Shown here: one piece after another, positions 57,556 to 64,000 of the stretch
How positions within the stretch are numbered: position 1 is the stretch's first letter
How the letters are laid out: every line of letters starts with the position of its first letter
NCBI RefSeq assembly: GCF_000237925.1
Contig: NW_017385987.1
Location: forward strand, 1,736,001 to 1,800,000
Source of the DNA: Schistosoma mansoni
Lineage: Eukaryota; Platyhelminthes; Trematoda; Strigeidida; Schistosomatidae
Length of the DNA: 64,000 nt
Reading direction: 5' to 3'
Program-made: the position numbers and the translations under genes
The notes under the pieces: generated by a model
The model's database searches: none
The model's input: the letters and a program-made list of their open reading frames with translations, nothing else
What the model was told of the DNA's origin: nothing

Positions 57556-60500
57556 CGGTCAGCTACAACGTAGGACCAGGCACATATATGCATCGGTCCA
57601 AGTTACCATACCTTACAAGCACAACAAGATGAACACTGGGTTCATATAAGTAGTTAGTTTAATGGTGGTAATATATAAAAGATAGGTTGTATATAAAGAT
57701 ATAGTATAGGAAGGAAGAAAGTTATGAAGCAATTTTAAGCTGAAGGTTTAAGGGAAGATAAAGAGTGTATACACCTACGCCATTGTGATCGATTCTGAGC
57801 CATGTCACCTAGATTCTCCAACCCTTGGTTATATATATATATATCTGTGAGTATTTAACAATATTCTGTTTTTAGATGTACGTTATTACTGTATTTTTCA
57901 CTAATTGTATTGTAGTATGGGTTTATATGTTAAGCTCATATACTTCATCCTAGCTTCTGGCCAAGCCAATTCGCCTATCCATTATGAGTCATATTTTGAT
58001 CTTGTTAATTATTCGCTTATTAACCTTGCCTATATTTTTATATGAGCGTATGTGTGTACCCTCCGTATCCTGTTCATCATATGTCTGTCATTCATTTTTG
58101 TCTGATTATAAATATTGAGTGATGCTTGCTCATAGCGAGTTGACTTCCCAGCCATCTCCATTATGCATCATCTTTGCTTCGCTCGCTTACACTTGCTCAT
58201 GTGCCCACAGCTTTCTGGTTTGCATCATTCATCAATAAAAATGTAGTTACCGCTTCTCTTTGCCTTCTGACTTTATACACCGTTAAGATTGGTATAATAA
58301 CGGTTATCGAAGTGAACTATTATTGAAGCACAGCACTACAGTATTTCTTTATGTTGAATTGTAAGGACTTTAGTTGTTCCAGTTTTATTGAATATGATAT
58401 TAAAGAAAATTGAGGATGAAATCGTTTCTTTAATAAAGACTGATGAACTCTGATGAACATCTGTTTCGTAAAGCTTGTTTTGTTCATTTACAGCTGAATA
58501 AGATAATCTCAAATGAAATATAGATGAGATTATAGGTATGTAATTTATCCATAAACTCAATTGAAATTATCACATATAAAAGGTAAGAACAATATTTTGG
58601 CAAGTGGGTAAGTTATACATGATTTTTATACAAAAATCGGACATATGTATGTAGATGTAGACTGAAAAGCTTAACATATAAGTTAAAGAACAATTCTAAT
58701 CTGTATTTAAACAATATAAAATCTTTCTGAATTAATAACATCAAAGTTATTCAAAAGAGAGAATAATAGAGAGTTGCTAATAATATCTTATTTAATAAAA
58801 TTGTAGCTATATATATTAGGAATTATCATGAAGATATAGAAAATTTTATAACTACCAAAGTGCTTTTTTAAAAGTAAAATATACACTATTTAGCCAGACA
58901 ACTTACAGACTACCTTTGGATAAACTTTTTTGAATATACCGAGCCCTCAAAAGTATTAACTAGATATATTGAAGAAATAAGTTGAAAAGTTACCGTAGTA
59001 ATTAAGCGTAATAAAGTAATAAAGGCCAAAATTCTCTGTTCATGTTGCTCCATAGAGTGAGTAAAATTTGTGTGACATTGCCATGCATGCAAATACTTTA
59101 CTGACTTCTAACTAACCGTTGAAAGGTAACACAACTAAAATAACGTAAAATATGTCTGAGATAGTGTGCGAATAATACTGCTTTATCACTTTGCTTGGTG
59201 CTTTGGTTACACTAATTTTATTACTTATGTGTTGGTGGGATAATGTTTAAAATTCAGTCTTTAAGTGTTAGTTAACACATTCAAACCCAGTTCAACCTTT
59301 TACGGTTTTAACCTCTACGTAGTAACAAAACCTTTCACATTAATTGTACATTTCAAATCAAAGAAGAGGAATCTGTACACATTTACTAGGGTGCATCACA
59401 TTTAAAGTGCATTTTCTTGTCAGTGCCAAAATTTCTGAAGTACGAAAGTAGAGATTATAAATTGAATGATATTATAATCTTAAAGCTTAAAACTTTTGTG
59501 ATGACAAAAATATACTGTAGAAAATGAACACATCAGTAATAAATATAACGTAATACGATATGAAGAAAGTATTTCAGAAAAAAAACTCGTTTTACGAGTT
59601 AAATCCAAGTGTTCTGAATGGAAGGATTTTTTGAGCATTAATAATATTTTATAATAGTACATATACCTTCAGTGGTAGATAGTAAACGCCCATTATATAA
59701 TGACATAAAATCTGCAATTTATCCTTGACACTGAGTTGTTGCTTTCTTACGTAAACAAGAAGTGATAAGAGAAGGGGACTTGGTAAAAATTCATAATAAC
59801 AGATAAACATTTTAGTTTATCAGTGATTCAGAAGCATAGGGAGAAACAGTTATATATTGTGTAGTGGAAACTGCGCACAAGATTGCTTGTAAGTAGTGTG
59901 TAGCGGAACGTGGAGTTGAAGATGCAACAGTTGTCAGAAAGAGTGAAGAGTTTAAGTACATCGAAAACATGGCTTTGGCGGACCAGACAAAAAGATAGTT
60001 AAGATGGCAAAACGATAGAAGGCTATGTATTTGTATTATGTAAATATTTTGTAGCTTCTCACAACTAATTGGCATTATTCCTGATTATTACGTTCCTTTA
60101 CAAGTGAATTGAAATAAATGGGGAAGCTATGAATATTGTAAAATTATAACTTTCTATGAAGTACTGCTTCAAATTGATGAAGGTTTGGTCATAAAATGAC
60201 ATCAGCTAAAAAACTTAGTAACCATAAAGCAATAAGCAGCAGTCATATCCTAGCCTTGGAATCCCTAGTAGTGATAGCGGGGGAGGGGGGAGCTACACAG
60301 AAATGCAACTCAAGACTTTTATGTATTATGTCAAATAAGTTCAATGTAAAACTACAATACGTTTGACTTTATTATTATGGTATGAACAGTAAATGTTATG
60401 AAGTATTGGCTGTTGAAGTTAGTTATCAGTAAAAATATACTAGGAATATAGCTATGTTAAAAAGAATGCTGCAGATTATATTTCGTAGTTACCCTAAAGA

Positions 60501-62171
60501 CTTTCATTCTACTAGGGGACTGGCTTTCTCAAATGTTTGTATTATACTCTTTGTCAGCCTGACTATTTAATACGTTATTCGGTGTACAACAAAAATGATG
60601 GAATTAACAATGTCTAGTCAAATTGTTGTATTTGTAATATCAATAGGCCATTCAATCGGAGATATAGACTATCATATAATTTGATTATGGAATTTATTTT
60701 GATATAAAACTATAAATATGAAAAATATATAGGTTGCATAACTTCATTATTTGATGAATAGAAAAATAAGCTTTAAAGAGATAACATGACAATGATTACA
60801 CAATCTGGTGTAGAGAGTTCAATAAGATAAAACTATGTTTATAGTAATAATACTTGCTCATAAACAATAGAACCCTTTAGTTATTTTTTTTAATCCCAAG
60901 AGTCATAATTTTATCCATAATAGTTACACAGATAATTTAATATTATGTTTATATTAATAAATTATAAATTAAGGCTAATCATTATCTTTATTTTGGCTCA
61001 TTCAAACATCTGTTCTCTACTAAAAATTCCGTTCATATATATTTGATATACTATAAGTAATTTACCATATGGTACTATAATAACTAGAGGTATTTTTTTA
61101 AATAATTTTCAAAGGGAATATGATTAGTTAGTTTTTTGGATTAATTCAATAACTCCACAACAACAACAACAACAGCAACAAAAAACTTTAATTTCTAATC
61201 AAATATAAGATAAGTTGTAAAACACTTTGGATAAAAAAAAGATTACGAAAAAAATGAACAAAACAAACAAACTGAATACCCTAGTTGTAACTAACTAATA
61301 TTATTGATAAAATGATATCATATAAAAATAACCCATAAAATATGAAACCAGACAATAATAATTTCAAAACATAATATTAATAACAAACAATACTAAGTGA
61401 ATTCAAACTTCATCCCATTGCACAAGCAATTGGCTATCAGGACTCAGTAGCTCAGTGGATAACGCGATGGAGTTTGAAGCGAAAGGTACTGGGTTCAAAT
61501 CCCAGAGTGGACATCAACTCTGAGATGCAAGTACATCCAGCTGACGAGTCCCAAATCGGACGAAACGCGCGTCAAACTGGATTCTCCTGCTAGCCGCTAT
61601 CCATCTTTACTTCCAATGCTTGTGAATTAAGACTATACCGAGGCGCTACGCACAGGATGCACATATGCTAATTAGAGACTGACCAGTTGCAGTTATAAGC
61701 ATCAATGGGAACATAAATATAGAACTAAGTTATAATTTAAACAAATTCAATGGTTAATTAAATGATTACAGAATTAAAATGACTTTTTTTTTACTATAAT
61801 CATAATAATGTTGATATATTTTTGTATTCAAATCATACTTACTTTACAAAAGTATCGACCCATATCAACTTCTTGTGGTTGTATCAAATATAATATTGCA
61901 TGATATAATCCAGGGCGAATTGATTTAACTATTGAATGAAATTGACCTCCTTCAATCAATGTTAAATTAGCTGGCTCTCTTAACCAATGTACTTCTGGGT
62001 TAGGTTCTGCAGCAATTACACATGTTAACCTTGCATGAGCTCCTTTTACTATAGAGACTAGTTGATCAGAAATTACAGTTGATTGAGTAACACTGATAGT
62101 GTTATTCTTGTTTGAAACTATATTGGGTGCAGCTCTTGACCATCTTGTTACTGGTACTATTCTTGGTGCAA
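40734..62171 (-). CDS. Nephrin/echinoid-like IgSF transmembrane protein, eight exons (partial at 5' end)
   Basis: Exons in order: 62171-61843, 57057-56899, 53628-53535, 51476-51378, 48212-47895, 45447-45305, 42530-41747 and 40876-40734. All have AG/GT sites, and every junction keeps phase (entry 2; junctions 0, 0, 1, 1, 1, 0, 1; exit 0). The order is Ig domain, FN3 domain, juxtamembrane linker, one transmembrane helix, then a polar cytoplasmic tail of about 380 residues. One FN3 between the last Ig and the membrane, with the motif [10 protein letters not shown] (compare GFDGG...QxF), is typical of nephrin and echinoid, which are cell-cell adhesion receptors at the plasma membrane. Introns of 0.9-4.8 kb carry SINEs, RTE fragments and (TA)n tracts. 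Upstream Ig domains and the signal peptide would lie past the right edge. The 3' end is discussed with 34177-34575. Confidence 0.85.
41747..42530 (-). CDS. IgSF gene exon: long polar cytoplasmic tail
   Basis: 261 codons. Asn-, Ser-, Gln- and Gly-rich (for example [48 protein letters not shown]) with no folded domain. It looks intrinsically disordered. Acceptor CCTTTAG before 42530 and donor GTAAGT after 41747 set the exon; the ATG at 42419 is internal and not a start. Confidence 0.8.
42531..45304. other. Intron of the IgSF gene
   Basis: AT-rich sequence, no recognisable coding or mobile sequence. Confidence 0.5.
45305..45447 (-). CDS. IgSF gene exon: cytoplasmic tail
   Basis: [20 protein letters not shown] then [15 protein letters not shown]. 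No domain; isolated tyrosines (IYPV, IYPD) could be phosphorylation sites, which is inference. Acceptor TTTTCAG, donor GTAACC. Confidence 0.75.
46613..46790 (-). mobile_element. tRNA-like SINE, minus strand, degenerate hammerhead
   Basis: GACTCGAACCC (46719-46729) is the B-box complement; GCACTGGACGACCATTTCGT (46652-46671) is the complement of the ribozyme 3' side. On the minus strand the core reads TTGAGGA, with the first core C lost. With the plus-strand copy 50 bp further right it forms an inverted pair of SINEs. Confidence 0.75.
46845..47066 (+). mobile_element. tRNA-like SINE, plus strand, degenerate hammerhead
   Basis: Head TCCAGTGGTCTACACGATAA and B box GGGTTCGAGTCC; ribozyme region GCGAATGGTTGAGGAGTCTC then GAACGAAATGGTCGTCCAGTGC. 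TTGAGGA replaces CTGAGGA and stem I no longer pairs fully, so it is probably inactive. The subfamily differs from the 32-kb SINE in the tRNA head (GTTCGCGCGCGAGATTGAAG). Confidence 0.78.
47608..47642. repeat. (TA)n microsatellite
   Basis: About 17 TA units in the IgSF gene, in the intron between 47895 and 45447. Confidence 0.92.
47895..48212 (-). CDS. IgSF gene exon: transmembrane segment
   Basis: A linker rich in charged residues is followed by [26 protein letters not shown], given here in two parts for length: [17 protein letters not shown] and ANLLVVLLF, one helix of about 25 residues. The stop-transfer [14 protein letters not shown] follows, placing the C-terminus in the cytoplasm. Acceptor CTGTAG, donor GTGAGA. 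This predicted topology is type I. Confidence 0.88.
48213..51377. other. Intron of the IgSF gene
   Basis: AT-rich. About 50233-50350 (CAACGTAGAACTTTGTACGT, TCAAATCCCATAGTGG) resembles 57557-57650 and is probably a copy of one dispersed repeat; nothing else recognised. Confidence 0.45.
51378..51476 (-). CDS. IgSF gene exon: end of FN3
   Basis: [20 protein letters not shown] matches the tyrosine-corner strands F and G of FN3 domains (GLxPxTxYxVxVxAxN). Acceptor TTAATAG, donor GTAAGT. Confidence 0.85.
51890..52022 (-). mobile_element. tRNA-like SINE fragment, minus strand
   Basis: The 3' half and the B box (GAGATTTGAACCC) are present; it stops at CCTACCAGTCTATA, losing the A box. On the minus strand CTGAGGAG is kept, but the GAAA/stem III part is altered (GGAAAAACGACTGTC), so cleavage is doubtful. 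It lies in the IgSF intron between 53535 and 51476. Confidence 0.75.
52030..53534. other. Intron of the IgSF gene
   Basis: AT-rich sequence with no recognised feature. Confidence 0.45.
53535..53628 (-). CDS. IgSF gene exon: middle of FN3
   Basis: [20 protein letters not shown] then [11 protein letters not shown]3 strands C to E with an acidic loop. Acceptor CATTCAG, donor GTAAAT. Phase 0 in, phase 1 out. Confidence 0.8.
54955..55630 (+). mobile_element. RTE LINE 3'-end fragment
   Basis: Plus strand, several frames: [20 protein letters not shown] at about 54970, [18 protein letters not shown] at about 55400, and [20 protein letters not shown] at about 55540, then an end rich in GTAAGTAAGTGAGTAAG. 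It contains a near-tandem internal duplication (about 55081-55164 and 55172-55262), which suggests recombination between copies. It lies in the intron between 56899 and 53628. Confidence 0.8.
56124..56172. repeat. (TA)n microsatellite
   Basis: About 24 TA units in the IgSF intron. Confidence 0.92.
56899..57057 (-). CDS. IgSF gene exon: end of Ig, start of FN3
   Basis: 53 codons in phase 0 at both ends. [10 protein letters not shown] completes the Ig domain; [20 protein letters not shown] and WTQGFNGG give the first strands of an FN3 domain with its conserved tryptophan. Acceptor GAAATAG, donor GTAAGT. Confidence 0.88.
57510..57844. repeat. Dispersed repeat bounded by (TA)n tracts
   Basis: (TA)n at 57510-57551 and a shorter tract at 57829-57844. 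Between them TACAACGTAGGACCAGGCAC then CATCGGTCCAAGTTACCATA resembles about 50240-50300. Family unknown; it may be a SINE-like element. Confidence 0.5.
57845..58265 (+). mobile_element. Possible solo LTR (fossil)
   Basis: This block is more GC-rich and complex than the intron around it (CTCCGTATCCTGTTCATCAT, CAGCCATCTCCATTATGCAT), contains an AATAAA at about 58212-58217, and begins near TGTGAGT. It has the look of a schistosome LTR, but no paired repeat is present in the window and the ends are uncertain. Confidence 0.35.
58266..61400. other. Intron of the IgSF gene
   Basis: AT-rich. A short (CAA)n tract lies at about 61156-61180. Short ORFs without recognisable motifs; no coding exon seen. 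Confidence 0.45.
61435..61680 (+). mobile_element. Sm-alpha-type SINE with hammerhead
   Basis: tRNA-like head GACTCAGTAGCTCAGTGGAT (A box) and GGGTTCAAATCCCAG (B box), followed by the hammerhead domain and a 3' part. It matches my recollection of the Sm-alpha family of Schistosoma. It lies in the 4.8-kb IgSF intron, antisense to the gene, about 160 bp from the Ig exon. Confidence 0.88.
61534..61583 (+). ncRNA. Schistosome (Sm-alpha) hammerhead ribozyme, variant
   Basis: Stem I strand ATCCAG (61535-61540), core CTGACGA (61541-61547; N7 = C where the well-known version has U), stem II GTCC/GGAC (61548-61551, 61558-61561) with loop CAAATC, GAAA (61562-61565), and stem III ACGCGCGT with cleavage after C61573. 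The other stem I strand CTGGAT is at 61577-61582, but three A (61574-61576) separate it from the cleavage site; the published version has none. That insertion may weaken cleavage. Confidence 0.85.
61843..62171 (-). CDS. IgSF gene exon: immunoglobulin domain
   Basis: Acceptor ATTGTAG, donor GTAAGT. Encodes [20 protein letters not shown] and later VDMGRYFCK: the two cysteines and the tryptophan of an I-set Ig fold, plus the tyrosine corner (D-x-G-x-Y-x-C). The domain finishes in the next exon with AKNLVGED. An N-glycosylation sequon (NLT) is present. Confidence 0.88.
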
Positions 62172-62289
62172 CTACAATAATAAACAATTAATTACTGTTA
62201 ATGTGAATAAATTAATAAAATTGATAACATTATTTACGCACAAACATATTTTATTAGATTTGTAGAAAAAAATGTGTTAATTCTTTTTT

Positions 62290-63060
62290 CTGGACTGTTC
62301 ACTCCTATGCAATTTTTCTACAGTTAGCGTATAGCAAATATGCTTACTTACTTCCTTACGCCTGTTAACCCTGGTCGAGGCGCATAGGCCACCCACCAGT
62401 ATTCTCCATTCAATTCTGTGCTGGACAATCCTTTCCAGTTTTTTCCAGTTGTTATTCATCCTTTTCATATCTGCTTCTATTTCCCGATGTAATGTGTTCT
62501 TTGGCCTTCCTCTTTTCCTCTTCCCTTCCGGATTCCAAGTTAGTGATTGCCTCGTGATGCAGTTTAGTGATTTCCTTAATCTATGTCCTATCCACTTCCA
62601 TCGTCTTTCGTAATTTCCTCTTCAGATGGAAGCTGGTTTATCTTCTCCCATAAAACACTGTTGTTGATGGTATCCGTCCAGTGAATGTTGAGTATTTTGT
62701 GTAGACAACTGTTTATAAATACTTGTACCATCTTGACGATGGATGTAGTAGTTCTCGACGTTTCAGCTCGGTACGGAACTGACTATCTTGATCTTCATAT
62801 TGAAGATTCTCACTTTGGAATTAGTTGACAGTCGTTTTGAGCTCCACATGTTCTTCAATTGTGGGAATGCTGTCCTTGCTTTGCCAATCCTCGTCTTTAC
62901 ATCTGCATCCGATCCTCCTTGTTTATCAATGATGCTTCCCAGATACATGAATGTTTCCATCTATTTCAGAGTTTCTCCATCAAGTGTGATTGAGCTGGTG
63001 TTTTCTGTGTTGTGTTTGAGAATCTTGCTTTTTCCTTTGTGTGTAGGAAATATGGTTATA
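62290..63060 (-). mobile_element. RTE LINE 3'-end fragment
   Basis: Minus strand: [20 protein letters not shown] at about 62960, [20 protein letters not shown] in frames near 62500, [19 protein letters not shown] near 62380. It ends with a CTTACTTACTTCC-type stretch at 62341-62355 (a short repeat at the 3' end). It has the same unusual block (KIVSSV...[12 protein letters not shown]) as the copy at 55.2 kb, so the two are closely related. Confidence 0.8.
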
Positions 63061-64000
63061 GTGAAAACAATTTCCCACTTTCTCAAATGTTAGTATCAGT
63101 AGATATGGATTCGTAACATCAACAAAAAAAATTTTTTTATATTGGATTTAGTTAAAGACATGTAGTAGTAAGCAAGACATAAAATATTTGAGCAAACAAT
63201 TTTTTTCCATAACTTCTTCACTTCTAAATTCACAGTTATTGTATCTCACTAGACAAAATATAAAGATGCATATGTAAATGTTCTAGTTGAAATAATCTGT
63301 ATTATAAATGGAAGAATTGTGGATTCATTTTCGATTGAGTTTTAAATATTAACAAAATGCATTATGGATACAGTTAAACTAGTCATCAAAGAAGGGACAA
63401 GAACAATCATATATGTGAAGATGATAAGTTCTAATCAGTGTACTATAAACATGTGAAACAAATGAAACTCAAAATCAAAAATTTTTGTTCATGGTTATCA
63501 CAATCATATTAGCAACAACGATACTGTCAATAATTGACAATCAGAATATTATCTTAAATGTGAAAGATGAATGGGTTACTAAGACTTGTAAAATGTCTTA
63601 GGAAAGAGTACAAATCGCAATGTATGGATAGAGGGGTAAAGTTTATAATGTGTGCTAACAATTTTGAACAGGTAATGAAATGCCCTACATATAGACCAAG
63701 GTTAACGAAGAGGTTAACTGTATCAGTTCTTTTACACACGTCAATTTTCTCCAGGTTAGTACTAATCGCTTCTGCTATACAAAGGAGAAATAATCCTCAG
63801 CCATGTAGGAAATTGCTGGATATATGACCAAGGAAGCATCTTTATTCTTGATGTTATGTTCAGTTATATGGGAAGGAATAACACTTACTGTAAACTCTAT
63901 GCAGCGTTTTTCTAGATTAATATCACTGGCTACTCAAAGGATTTATCAAGTTTTTGAAGTTTAAAAATGTCCCAAAGAAATAGATTAGGGGAATTCACCT
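63061..64000. other. Right edge: intron sequence, no gene recognised
   Basis: Should be intron upstream of the Ig exon. The stretch at about 63567-63830 is less AT-rich and has open frames on both strands, but no motif; it may be a repeat. Confidence 0.4.

Noticed and set aside
61438-61510. A tRNA gene
   Set aside because: A and B boxes are present, but the sequence continues into the hammerhead SINE body and does not fold into a full cloverleaf by eye; the same holds for the heads at 25.5, 32.1, 38.6, 46.9 and 52.0 kb.
1-64000. CRISPR arrays, bacterial operons, riboswitches
   Set aside because: The sequence is eukaryotic nuclear DNA with introns; no regularly spaced short repeats were seen.

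Overview
The window looks like nuclear DNA of a schistosome or close relative (Trematoda, Schistosomatidae). It is AT-rich, its genes have GT-AG introns of 0.1 to 7 kb, and the introns and intergenic space are full of known schistosome retroelement types: RTE and CR1 LINEs, a Penelope-like element, a Gypsy LTR fossil, and tRNA-headed SINEs carrying hammerhead ribozyme motifs (the Sm-alpha type). The species cannot be fixed from the sequence alone.

Three host genes are visible, all spliced, and none is complete. (1) 657-5963, plus: the 3' end (five exons) of an ankyrin-repeat protein whose C-terminal part I do not recognise. (2) 16808-6253, minus, convergent with gene 1: the guanylyltransferase and OB-fold part of the mRNA capping enzyme (four exons; motifs KADGTR, DGELV, DGLVFQP and LKWKP). 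(3) 62171-40734, minus: eight exons of a nephrin/echinoid-like immunoglobulin-superfamily membrane protein (Ig domain, FN3 domain, one transmembrane helix, long polar cytoplasmic tail), with the 5' part beyond the right edge. A further exon at 34177-34575 has the composition, splice phase and stop codon expected of the last exon of gene 3, but it lies on the opposite strand.

Layout. 1-6.0 kb: ankyrin gene, with nested LINE remnants in its largest intron. 6.2-16.8 kb: capping-enzyme gene; its 6.9 kb intron holds two nearly identical Penelope-like elements, head to head, in one palindrome of about 4.5 kb. 17-23 kb: LINE fragments, including an RT-bearing one at 18.4-19.9 kb and a CR1 one at 20.8-22.8 kb. 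23-30.7 kb: diverged direct repeats and a broken Gypsy fossil invaded by a SINE and by an unusual 597-bp terminal-inverted-repeat element. 30.7-40.1 kb: two arms of 2.7 kb of an RTE (SR2-like) LINE in inverted orientation, each with the same SINE nested at the same place, enclosing the misoriented exon. 40.7-62.2 kb: the IgSF gene, with SINEs, RTE fragments and (TA)n tracts in its introns.

The strongest observation is that the misoriented terminal exon sits exactly between the inverted LINE arms, which suggests that recombination between the arms (or a mis-assembly across them) flipped the 3' end of the IgSF gene. The hammerhead SINEs, the Penelope palindrome and the TIR element with a 16-bp target duplication also deserve a second look.
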